The notes under the pieces: model-generated
The model's input: only the letters and a program-made list of their open reading frames with translations
The model's database searches: none
Told to the model about the DNA's origin: nothing
Source of the DNA: Flavobacterium fluviatile
GTDB taxonomy: Bacteria > Bacteroidota > Bacteroidia > Flavobacteriales > Flavobacteriaceae
Direction: 5' to 3'
Assembly (NCBI RefSeq): GCF_010645065.1
Contig: NZ_JAADZW010000002.1
Location: 62,001 to 126,000, forward strand
Length of the DNA stretch: 64,000 nucleotides
Translations under genes and position numbers: made by a program
Part shown: positions 1-7,384 of the stretch, piece after piece
Layout: every line of letters begins with the position of its first letter
Numbering within the stretch: position 1 is the first letter of the stretch

Positions 1-434
1 CCAACAATACCTAAACTATTTATTACTCCCATATCTTGTTTTACCCCTTCTTTCGATCCGGAATTCAGAGTAAGATAATTTTCGTGTGTACTATATGAGT
101 TATGGATAACTTTTGAAACAATAATGTCAGCCGGTTTTACACCTTTGATGCTGTCTATCATTGGTGCTTTTGTGGTATCCTCCTTGTTGAATAATAGACT
201 TTTTAATCTTGCGTTTTCAAGTACCAGTTCGTCATTTTCAGTTCTCAAATTCAAATACTCATTTACGTTGTTTATTTTTTCATAAACGCCGCCGCTAATA
301 AAGTTAGCAGAGCTGATGATTCTGCTTCTGTGAAAGGAGTGAGATTGGATTGTGAGTGCCAACGAAATACCTAAAAGCAGCAAAAACAGCAATCGGTTAC
401 TGTTTCTTATAATAAAATTAAAAATTTGCTGCAT
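1..434 (-). CDS. mreC: Rod shape-determining protein MreC (3' part missing at window edge)
   Basis: The reading frame starts at the ATG at 434 and runs off the left edge, so only about the first 144 residues are present. The N-terminus (MQQIFNFIIRNSNRLLF) is followed by one membrane segment at about residues 13-28 and then a coiled-coil stretch containing NEYLNLRTENDELVLENARL. This is the usual MreC plan of a short cytoplasmic tail, one transmembrane helix, a coiled coil and a periplasmic beta domain. MreC is a periplasmic scaffold of the elongasome that links MreB filaments to cell-wall synthesis. It lies about 100 bases downstream of mreB on the same strand, the standard mreBC order. The identity is safe from the motif layout and the neighbour; the C-terminal domain cannot be judged. 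Confidence 0.9.
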   Translation of the reverse strand, partial: MQQIFNFIIRNSNRLLFLLLLGISLALTIQSHSFHRSRIISSANFISGGVYEKINNVNEYLNLRTENDELVLENARLKSLLFNKEDTTKAPMIDSIKGVKPADIIVSKVIHNSYSTHENYLTLNSGSKEGVKQDMGVINSLGIV

Positions 435-474
435 TTCTTGTTCGGTTATTTTGTTTCAGGATATGCTTTGGATT

Positions 475-511
475 CAAATTTATCAGAGCCGAATGCTAAA
501 TTCGACTCTGA
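475..511 (-). promoter_or_regulatory. Possible internal promoter box and hairpin between mreB and mreC
   Basis: Read on the minus strand, a hairpin with arms TCAGAG/CTCTGA (483-511) is followed at once by TAAATTTG (482-475), which matches the Bacteroidetes -7 box TAnnTTTG. No TTG -33 element was found at the right distance. It could give mreC its own promoter, or the hairpin could modulate read-through from mreB. Confidence 0.35.
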
Positions 512-537
512 AATTTTTTTGATTTGTTATTTTGATC

Positions 538-1566
538 TTATTTAATTAAAATGCTTTTGAATTTTGCAATGTTTTTAAGTGCCATTCCTGTTCCGCGGAC
601 AACAGCTCTTAACGGATCTTCGGCAATATAAACAGGTAAATCAGTTTTTTGCGAAATACGCTTGTCTAAACCTCTTAACATCGAACCACCACCGGCAAGA
701 TATATACCTGTATTGTAAATGTCAGCGGCTAATTCAGGAGGTGTCTGAGATAAAGTTTCCATTACGGCATCTTCAATACGCTGAATTGATTTGTCTAATG
801 CTTTAGCAATTTCTCTGTAAGAAACATCAACTTGTTTTGGTTTTCCGGTAAGTAAATCTCTTCCCTGAACAGACATATCTTCCGGAGGACTTTCTAAATC
901 TTCGATAGCAGCCCCAATCTGAATTTTTATTTTCTCTGCAGTACTTTCCCCAACAAAAAGGTTGTGTTGTGTACGCATGTAATAAACAATGTCATTTGTA
1001 AAAACGTCACCTGCAATTTTAACAGATTTGTCGCATACAATTCCGCCTAATGCAATAACGGCAATTTCAGTGGTACCACCTCCAATATCCACAATCATAT
1101 TTCCTTTTGGCTGCATGATATCGATACCAATACCAATTGCTGCTGCCATTGGCTCATGAATCAGATAAACTTCCTTTCCGTTTACTCTTTCGCAGGATTC
1201 TTTTACCGCACGCATCTCAACTTCAGTAATTCCGGATGGAATACAAACTACCATTCTTAAGGCGGGAGTAAACATTCTTTTCTTTAACGCCGGAATACTT
1301 TTAATGAACATATTGATCATTTTTTCTGAAGCATCAAAATCGGCAATTACACCATCCTTCAAAGGCCTTATGGTCTTGATGTTTTCATGTGTTTTACCTT
1401 GCATCATGTTGGCTTCTTTACCAACAGCAATGATTTTGCCGGAAATTCTATCGCGTGCAACGATAGAAGGGCTATCAATAACAACTTTATCATTATGTAT
1501 GATTAAAGTGTTTGCGGTACCAAGGTCTATCGCAATATCCTCAGTCATGAAATCAAAAAATCCCAT
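538..1566 (-). CDS. mreB: Rod shape-determining protein MreB
   Basis: The 342-residue product is an actin-like ATPase that forms membrane-associated filaments directing cell-wall synthesis during elongation. The N-terminus MGFFDFMTEDIAIDLGTANTL holds the phosphate-1 motif DLGTANT. The phosphate-2 motif is seen as VDIGGGTTEIAVI and the adenosine motif as YLAGGGSMLRGLD near residue 290. The length is normal for MreB. It is followed by mreC on the same strand. A -7 box (TAACTTTG) lies about 45 bases upstream of the ATG at 1566. Nothing is odd, and identification is very secure. Confidence 0.97.
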   Translation of the reverse strand: MGFFDFMTEDIAIDLGTANTLIIHNDKVVIDSPSIVARDRISGKIIAVGKEANMMQGKTHENIKTIRPLKDGVIADFDASEKMINMFIKSIPALKKRMFTPALRMVVCIPSGITEVEMRAVKESCERVNGKEVYLIHEPMAAAIGIGIDIMQPKGNMIVDIGGGTTEIAVIALGGIVCDKSVKIAGDVFTNDIVYYMRTQHNLFVGESTAEKIKIQIGAAIEDLESPPEDMSVQGRDLLTGKPKQVDVSYREIAKALDKSIQRIEDAVMETLSQTPPELAADIYNTGIYLAGGGSMLRGLDKRISQKTDLPVYIAEDPLRAVVRGTGMALKNIAKFKSILIK

Positions 1567-1609
1567 AAGTTTTTTAGGGGTTTAAAATGTTATAAATAAT
1601 TTTATTGAA

Positions 1610-1617
1610 CAAAGTTA
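1610..1617 (-). promoter_or_regulatory. Putative -7 box of the mreBC promoter
   Basis: On the minus strand the sequence is TAACTTTG, a full match to TAnnTTTG, about 45 bases before the mreB start. No clear TTG -33 element was seen within 17-23 bases upstream. Confidence 0.45.
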
Positions 1618-1623
1618 AACAAA

Positions 1624-3150
1624 TTAATGTTTAAAATGACGTGTTCCTGTAAATACCATTGCAAGATTATTTTCGTTGCAATAATTTATGCTTAATTCAT
1701 CTTTTATCGAACCGCCTGGCTGAATTACTGCTGTTATTCCTGCTTTTTTGGCTAATTCAACACAATCCGGAAAAGGGAAAAAAGCATCGCTTGCCATAGA
1801 AGCACCGTTTAAATCAAATCCGAAAGCTTTTGCTTTATCAACTGCCTGAATCAAAGCATCAACTCTGGATGTCTGACCAGTTCCGGATGAAATCAATGTT
1901 CCGTTCTTTGCAAAAACAATCGTATTTGATTTTGTATTCTTGCAAATTTTAGAAGCAAAGATCAAATCCTCTATTTCCTGAGCAGTAGGCTCTGTAGTTG
2001 TAACGGTTTTTAAATGCTCTTTAGTATCAGTAATATTATTTCTGTCCTGAATTAACAAACCATTAAGACATGTTCTTACTTGTCTTGAAGGTAATTCAAC
2101 TTCATTTTGAACTAATATGATTCTGTTTTTCTTTTCCTGCAAAACTGTAATTGCCTCATCGTCATAAGCCGGAGCGATTACAACTTCGCAGAATAATTTG
2201 TTGATTTCCTGTGCAGTTTCTAAATCAATTTTTGAGTTAGAAATTAATACTCCGCCAAAAGCAGAAGTTGGGTCACAAGCCAAAGCTGCTAAATAAGCCT
2301 CGCTGATTGTTTTTCTTGAAGCTAATCCACAAGCGTTATTGTGTTTTAGAATAGCAAATGTTGGTCCGTCTGTTTTAAATTCTGCAATTAAATTAACAGC
2401 GGCATCAACATCTAATAAATTATTGTATGACAATTCTTTACCATGAACTTTTTTGAACATTGCGTCAAAATCTCCAAAGAAAAATCCTTTTTGATGTGGG
2501 TTTTCGCCATATCTCAAAACCTGACCATCTGCAATGCTCTCTTTGTAAATAGTCTCGTCTGTGTTGAAATAATTAAAAATAGCTCCGTCATAGTGAGAAG
2601 AAACGTGGAAGGCTTTTGAAGCAAATAATCTTCTGTTTTCAAGAGTTGTGCTTCCGTTTTGTTCTGTGATTAGGTCTAAAAGTAAGCTGTACTCATTAAC
2701 AGAAGCAACAATAACTGTGTCTTTGAAATTTTTTGCACCGGCACGGATTAGTGAAATTCCGCCAATGTCAATTTTCTCAATAATATCTTGTTCACTTGCA
2801 CCGGAAGCAACTGTTTTTTCAAAAGGATACAAATCAACAATTACCAAATCAATCTGAGGAATTTCAAATTCTTTCATTTGCTGAACGTCACTTTCGTTAT
2901 CCTGACGGTTCAAGATACCTCCAAAAATCTTTGGATGTAAAGTTTTAACTCTTCCACCAAGAATCTCAGGAAAAGATGTAATGTCTTCAACCGGAACTAC
3001 AGGTATTCCTAAGTTTTTAATAAAATCTTCAGTTCCTCCAGTTGAATAAAGTGTTACATTTTGTTCGTGTAATTTTCTAACGATTGGTTCTAATCCATCT
3101 TTCGAAAAAACAGATATTAACGCTGATTGTATTTTTTTAGTTGTGCTCAT
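1624..3150 (-). CDS. purH: Bifunctional AICAR formyltransferase / IMP cyclohydrolase PurH
   Basis: PurH catalyses the last two steps of purine synthesis: formylation of AICAR with 10-formyl-tetrahydrofolate and ring closure to IMP. The N-terminal cyclohydrolase (MGS-like) domain contains SVFSKDGLEPIV, LYSTGGTEDFIKNLGI and GGRVKTLHPKIFGGIL. The C-terminal transformylase domain contains RYGENPHQKGFFFGD, LKHNNACGLAS, DPTSAFGGV and SDAFFPFPDCVE. I place the start at the ATG at 3150 (MSTTKKIQSAL) rather than the in-frame ATG at 3177, because the family normally starts here and the -7 box at 3175-3182 overlaps the longer start. The product is 508 residues, typical for PurH. No other pur gene is adjacent. 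Confidence 0.96.
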   Translation of the reverse strand: MSTTKKIQSALISVFSKDGLEPIVRKLHEQNVTLYSTGGTEDFIKNLGIPVVPVEDITSFPEILGGRVKTLHPKIFGGILNRQDNESDVQQMKEFEIPQIDLVIVDLYPFEKTVASGASEQDIIEKIDIGGISLIRAGAKNFKDTVIVASVNEYSLLLDLITEQNGSTTLENRRLFASKAFHVSSHYDGAIFNYFNTDETIYKESIADGQVLRYGENPHQKGFFFGDFDAMFKKVHGKELSYNNLLDVDAAVNLIAEFKTDGPTFAILKHNNACGLASRKTISEAYLAALACDPTSAFGGVLISNSKIDLETAQEINKLFCEVVIAPAYDDEAITVLQEKKNRIILVQNEVELPSRQVRTCLNGLLIQDRNNITDTKEHLKTVTTTEPTAQEIEDLIFASKICKNTKSNTIVFAKNGTLISSGTGQTSRVDALIQAVDKAKAFGFDLNGASMASDAFFPFPDCVELAKKAGITAVIQPGGSIKDELSINYCNENNLAMVFTGTRHFKH

Positions 3151-3174
3151 TGTGTAGTTATGATTTTCAGACTG

Positions 3175-3182
3175 CAAAAGTA
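3175..3182 (-). promoter_or_regulatory. Putative -7 box of the purH promoter
   Basis: Read on the minus strand, the sequence is TACTTTTG (TAnnTTTG). Transcription would begin about 18 bases before the ATG at 3150, which supports the shorter purH start. Confidence 0.55.
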
Positions 3183-3315
3183 GTTTTTTTATATATTATT
3201 TTAAAGAAAATTAATGTAACATTATGCTAAAAAAATCTACTGATGAGCAGGTTAACTTTTATTAGGTTTTTGTTTTTAAAATATTGAATTTTACTTAATT
3301 GAAAAATACGATTAT

Positions 3316-4563
3316 ATGCTTCTTTATCTAAGATTGTTGAAAGAAAGTCTGAGCTTTGCTATTAATGCTTTACGAAATAATAAATTGCGTACTTTGCTGT
3401 CGCTGTTAGGGGTTACAATTGGAATTTTTTCAATCATTGCCGTATTGGCCGCAGTCGATTCTCTCGACAGGAAAATATCTAAAGATTTGAGCAGTTTGGA
3501 TAAAAATACGATTTATTTAATGAAATATAACTTTGGACCTTCGGAAATTCCACAATGGAAAAGAGAACAGTTTCCAAATGTGAAATATGATGAATATGTT
3601 GCCTTAAAAAATTCTCTAAATAATACTGATCAGGTGGGATATCAGCTTTTCGTAAATCGTGAAACTTTAAAATACGATTCGAAAACTGTTGCTGATGTAA
3701 ATATGATTCCTTCTTCATTTGAAATGGTTGATATTGACGGACTGAGTTTTGATAAAGGAAGATTTTATAATGAATCGGAATCAAATTCAGGAACTCCGGT
3801 AATTGTTTTAGGCTATGATATTGCCAGCGGACTCTTTGGAGACAGTGATCCTGTAGGAAAAAATATTCGTTTGTACGGACAGCGTTTTACTGTTATTGGC
3901 GTAATGGCAAAACAAGGTGCCGGATTTTTTGGAGACAGTAATGATACGTCTGTTTATTTTCCGGCTAATTTTTTACGCCGAATGTACGGGGATAGTGACG
4001 CAATGACGCCTGTAATTGTTTTAAAACCGGTAAAAGGTGTCGATATGGATGCTTATAAAGCCGAAGTTGCACAAAAACTACGAGCAATTCGTGGAATGAA
4101 AGCAGGGGAGATGGACAACTTTTTTATCAACGTGCTTTCCGGTTTTACAGATTTTATAGATGGAATCTTAGGTCAGATGAATGTTGTAGGATGGATTATC
4201 AGCGGATTTTCTCTTTTAGTCGGAGGTTTCGGAATTGCCAATATTATGTTTGTGTCAGTAAAAGAAAGAACCAATCTAATTGGAATCCAGAAATCACTGG
4301 GAGCTAAAAACCGATTCATTTTATTTCAGTTTTTATTTGAAGCTATAATTCTTTCTGTAATTGGAGGAATTATCGGTTTACTGATGGTTTGGGGAATTGC
4401 ATTTATCTTAACAAAAGCACTCGATTTTGAATTTGTCTTAAGCTTTGGAAATATAATTTTAGGAACAACCCTGGCTGCACTTATCGGGTTAATATCCGGA
4501 ATTCTTCCGGCAATTTCTGCTGCTAATTTGGATCCTGTTGAAGCTATTCGGACGGGGATGTAG
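3316..4563 (+). CDS. ABC transporter permease, MacB/FtsX family
   Basis: The 415-residue inner-membrane protein has the FtsX/MacB permease plan: an N-terminal membrane segment (about 22-45, LRTLLSLLGVTIGIFSIIAV), a periplasmic MacB_PCD-like domain (about 48-285) and three C-terminal membrane helices (about 290-410) containing SLLVGGFGIANIMFVSVKERT and IGIQKSLGAKNRFILFQFLFEAI fragments. The C-terminus LDPVEAIRTGM is a hallmark of the family. Such permeases pair with a LolD/MacB-type ATPase to export lipoproteins, peptides or drugs. No ATPase or periplasmic adaptor gene is adjacent, so its partner must be elsewhere and the substrate is unknown. The gene lies divergently from purH with about 165 bases between the starts. 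Confidence 0.88.
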   Translation: MLLYLRLLKESLSFAINALRNNKLRTLLSLLGVTIGIFSIIAVLAAVDSLDRKISKDLSSLDKNTIYLMKYNFGPSEIPQWKREQFPNVKYDEYVALKNSLNNTDQVGYQLFVNRETLKYDSKTVADVNMIPSSFEMVDIDGLSFDKGRFYNESESNSGTPVIVLGYDIASGLFGDSDPVGKNIRLYGQRFTVIGVMAKQGAGFFGDSNDTSVYFPANFLRRMYGDSDAMTPVIVLKPVKGVDMDAYKAEVAQKLRAIRGMKAGEMDNFFINVLSGFTDFIDGILGQMNVVGWIISGFSLLVGGFGIANIMFVSVKERTNLIGIQKSLGAKNRFILFQFLFEAIILSVIGGIIGLLMVWGIAFILTKALDFEFVLSFGNIILGTTLAALIGLISGILPAISAANLDPVEAIRTGM

Positions 4564-4587
4564 ATCTTAGAAGGAATGCGCTGGATT

Positions 4588-5217
4588 CTAAGGTGTTTGT
4601 TGAGGCTTTAAAATTGGTTTTATGAAAGGAAATGTAATTCTGTTTTTGTCCCATTTAATTTCTTCAGAATAATAAGAAATATTATTTTTCTTATATTTCA
4701 ATACTGTGTCTTCTTCTTGAGTTGTTCTTCTTATGAAATAAAAATCATTTTCTTTTAAAGAAGATTCAATTGCTTTAACTAAGACAAAATAGTTTTCTGA
4801 TTTTAAAGTATCCAGTTTTGACGAGATAAAGGTTAAATTTCGAAAATCATCTTTATAGTTTAATTTTACAAAATCAGAAATTGCATTATTGGGTATTTCA
4901 ATTAGGTCTTTGGGTTGCAAGTCTATAAAATAGGGAATTGTATCAAATCGACCATTTATACAAATACGTCCAATTTTATTTCTTTGGAAATAATAGATTT
5001 TTGAATCAGTATCAATGATGAAAGTATTTGTTCCATAAGCTAGCCATCCTGGTATTGGTGGAGGTGGAGGAATGTTTTTGTCTCTTGGTTTGTTGGAGAT
5101 ATTAGTGAGAATGTCTTTTTTAGAAATTACATACGGAGTGTTGAGGTTGGTGTTTTCTTTTTTAGAACAATTCATCATTATTAAACAAATTAATAAACCG
5201 GAAAATATTTTTTTCAT
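4588..5217 (-). CDS. Hypothetical lipoprotein
   Basis: I do not recognise a family. The 209-residue product begins with a lipoprotein signal peptide (MKKIFSGLLICLIMMNCSKK) with the lipobox cysteine at residue 17, so it is expected in the outer or inner membrane facing the periplasm. After the cysteine comes a proline-rich stretch (IPPPPPIPGW near residue 50), then an alternating hydrophobic and charged region with no obvious catalytic motif. Its stop lies 25 bases from the stop of the convergent permease gene. It is separated from the upstream accD by a strong terminator, so it is probably transcribed alone. Expression and function cannot be inferred from context. Confidence 0.7.
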   Translation of the reverse strand: MKKIFSGLLICLIMMNCSKKENTNLNTPYVISKKDILTNISNKPRDKNIPPPPPIPGWLAYGTNTFIIDTDSKIYYFQRNKIGRICINGRFDTIPYFIDLQPKDLIEIPNNAISDFVKLNYKDDFRNLTFISSKLDTLKSENYFVLVKAIESSLKENDFYFIRRTTQEEDTVLKYKKNNISYYSEEIKWDKNRITFPFIKPILKPQQTP

Positions 5218-5241
5218 AGTATTGATTTAAAATAAAGATAT

Positions 5242-5277
5242 AAAAAAATCCCATTTACAAAATTTGCAAATGGGATT
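5242..5277 (-). terminator. Intrinsic terminator after accD
   Basis: The arms ATCCCATTTACAAA/TTTGCAAATGGGAT form a near-perfect 14-bp stem at 5248-5276. On the minus strand it is followed by a run of seven T. It lies between the accD stop and the lipoprotein start. Confidence 0.85.
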
Positions 5278-5299
5278 TGTATTTTTAAATAGCATAATG

Positions 5300-6154
5300 C
5301 TATCTAATATCATTATTCTGAATCAAATCGATATATAAGTTGATTTTATCTTTCAATTCTTTTCTAGGCGTGATAAAGTCTAAGAAACCGTGCTCTAATA
5401 AGAACTCAGCAGTTTGGAAACCTTCCGGTAAATCTTTTCCTGTAGTATCACGTACAACACGAGGTCCGGCAAAACCAATCAAAGCACCCGGCTCAGAGAT
5501 GTTAATGTCTCCTAACATTGCGTAAGATGCAGTTGTTCCACCCGTTGTTGGGTCTGTACAAAGAGAAATATAAGGTAATCTAGCTTCAGCTAATTGAGCC
5601 AATTTTACAGAAGTTTTTGCTAATTGCATTAAAGAATAAGCAGCTTCCATCATACGAGCTCCACCAGATTTAGAAATCATAACAAAAGGCAGTTTGTTTT
5701 TGATCGCGTGATCAATACCTCTTGCAATTTTTTCACCTACAACCGCACCCATAGATCCGCCAATAAAAGCGAAATCCATACAGCAGATTACAAGTTCTCT
5801 TCCTTTAGATTTTCCTACTCCCGTACGTACAGCGTCTTTTAGATGAGTTTTTTCCATAACATCTTTCAATCTTTCTGCATATTTCTTTGTGTCCACAAAG
5901 TGCAAAGGATCTTTTGATGTCATGTTTTTATCTAACTCAACAAATTCGTTGTTGTCGAATAAAATTTCAAAATAGGTTGCGCTTCCAATCCGAACGTGAA
6001 AATCATCTTCAGGGCTCACGAACAAATTTCTCGCCAATTCGTCAGCATCAATAATTTTTCCAGTAGGAGATTTGTACCACAATCCTTTCGGAACGTCCAT
6101 CTTATCTTCAGTAGCGGTCGTAATCCCTTTTTCCTGTCTTTTAAACCAAGCCAT
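5300..6154 (-). CDS. accD: Acetyl-CoA carboxylase carboxyltransferase subunit beta
   Basis: AccD is the beta half of the carboxyltransferase that moves CO2 from carboxybiotin to acetyl-CoA, giving malonyl-CoA for fatty acid synthesis. The carboxyltransferase core is clear: [54 protein letters not shown] and [16 protein letters not shown]. The length of 284 residues is slightly short. The N-terminal zinc ribbon seen in the E. coli protein (two CxxC pairs) is degenerate here: the matching stretches read KSPTGK (residues 28-33) and VSPEDDFH (46-53), with no cysteine. The gene ends in a terminator at 5242-5277 and lies 103 bases downstream of fbaA, with a repeat-rich spacer between. Confidence 0.95.
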   Translation of the reverse strand: MAWFKRQEKGITTATEDKMDVPKGLWYKSPTGKIIDADELARNLFVSPEDDFHVRIGSATYFEILFDNNEFVELDKNMTSKDPLHFVDTKKYAERLKDVMEKTHLKDAVRTGVGKSKGRELVICCMDFAFIGGSMGAVVGEKIARGIDHAIKNKLPFVMISKSGGARMMEAAYSLMQLAKTSVKLAQLAEARLPYISLCTDPTTGGTTASYAMLGDINISEPGALIGFAGPRVVRDTTGKDLPEGFQTAEFLLEHGFLDFITPRKELKDKINLYIDLIQNNDIR

Positions 6155-6161
6155 TTCTTTT

Positions 6162-6255
6162 AGTATTCAGTGTTCAGTAATAAAATTTCAGTTTTCAGTT
6201 GTAATCAGTTTTAAGTATTCAAACACTGAACACTTAAAACTGCATACTGAATACT
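6162..6255. repeat. CAGT/ACTG-rich intergenic repeat with inverted ends
   Basis: The accD-fbaA spacer is built from variants of TTCAGT and ACTGAA. The outer arms AGTATTCAGT (6162-6171) and ACTGAATACT (6246-6255) are perfect 10-bp inverted repeats, and GTTCAGT/ACTGAAC repeats lie inside. The same ACTGAATACT word recurs beside etfB at 16849-16858. Confidence 0.6.
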
Positions 6256-6257
6256 TG

Positions 6258-7325
6258 TTATAACGTATTTACATTATTCAAATCAGCAAAAGCTTGTTCC
6301 AATCTTGCATTGAACGTTACTTCGCCTTCACGAACCCATTTTCTTGGATCGTAATGTTTTTTATTAGGTACATCAGCTCCTTCCGGGTTACCAATTTGAG
6401 TTTTTAAGTACTCAACATTTTTTACCATATAATCGCGGATACCTTCTGTAAAAGCAAATTGTAAATCTGTATCGATGTTCATTTTGATAACTCCGTAGCT
6501 GATACCTTCTCTGATTTCTTCAAGTGTAGAACCTGATCCTCCGTGGAAAACGAAATCTACCGGGTTATGTCCTGTGTTGAATTTTTGTTGTACGAAATCC
6601 TGAGAATTTTTTAAGATTTTTGGAGTTAATTTCACGTTTCCTGGTTTGTAAACACCGTGAACGTTTCCAAATGCAGCAGCAATAGTAAATTTAGGGCTTA
6701 CTTTAGATAATTCTTCGTAAGCATAAGCTACTTCTTCTGGCTGAGTGTATAATTTTGAACTGTCAACATCAGAGTTGTCAACACCATCTTCTTCACCGCC
6801 TGTAATACCAAGCTCGATTTCTAATGTCATGCCCATTTTGCTCATTCTGGCCAAATATTCTTTACAGATCTCAATGTTTTCTTCGATTGGCTCCTCAGAC
6901 AAATCGATCATATGAGAACTGAATAATGGTTTTCCTGTTTCTGCAAAATGTTTTTCAGATGCATCCAACAAGCCATCAATCCAAGGCAATAACTTTTTTG
7001 CACAGTGGTCAGTATGTAAAATTACGGTAGCCCCGTAAGCTTCTGCTAAAGTATGGATGTGTTTTGCTCCAGCGATTCCTCCGGCGATTGCTGCTTTTTC
7101 ACCTGCATTCGATAATCCTTTTCCAGCGTTGAATTGGGCTCCTCCGTTTGAAAATTGAATGATAACCGGAGCATTAAGTTTTGCTGCAGTTTCAAGAACT
7201 CCATTAATTGTGCTGGATCCGGTAACGTTTACTGCCGGAAGTGCAAATCCTTTTTCTTTTGCATAATTAAAGATTTCCTGTACCTGATCTCCTGTAGCCA
7301 CTCCTGGTTTGATATTGTGTGCCAT
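6258..7325 (-). CDS. fbaA: Class II fructose-bisphosphate aldolase
   Basis: The enzyme cleaves fructose-1,6-bisphosphate into dihydroxyacetone phosphate and glyceraldehyde-3-phosphate, or makes it in gluconeogenesis, in the cytoplasm. It is a zinc-dependent class II aldolase of the FbaA type: VILHTDHCAKKLLPWIDGL holds the first metal-binding histidine and neighbouring acid, LEIELGITGGEEDGVDN is the second metal region, and FVFHGGSGSTLEEIREG with VIKMNIDTDLQ binds phosphate. At 355 residues it matches the long (E. coli FbaA-like) form. A -7 box at 7363-7370 lies about 40 bases upstream of the ATG. Identification is secure. Confidence 0.96.
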   Translation of the reverse strand: MAHNIKPGVATGDQVQEIFNYAKEKGFALPAVNVTGSSTINGVLETAAKLNAPVIIQFSNGGAQFNAGKGLSNAGEKAAIAGGIAGAKHIHTLAEAYGATVILHTDHCAKKLLPWIDGLLDASEKHFAETGKPLFSSHMIDLSEEPIEENIEICKEYLARMSKMGMTLEIELGITGGEEDGVDNSDVDSSKLYTQPEEVAYAYEELSKVSPKFTIAAAFGNVHGVYKPGNVKLTPKILKNSQDFVQQKFNTGHNPVDFVFHGGSGSTLEEIREGISYGVIKMNIDTDLQFAFTEGIRDYMVKNVEYLKTQIGNPEGADVPNKKHYDPRKWVREGEVTFNARLEQAFADLNNVNTL

Positions 7326-7362
7326 TGTAATTTTTTTTAGTTGTTTTTAGGTTTTTAGGTTG

Positions 7363-7370
7363 CAAAAATA
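7363..7370 (-). promoter_or_regulatory. Putative -7 box of the fbaA promoter
   Basis: The minus-strand sequence TATTTTTG matches TAnnTTTG. It lies just downstream of the tamL stop codon region and about 40 bases before the fbaA ATG. Confidence 0.5.
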
Positions 7371-7384
7371 AGAATTAATTAGCA

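Noticed and set aside
3150-3177. Longer purH start at 3177
   Set aside because: It would begin inside the likely -7 promoter box and add nine residues not typical of PurH.
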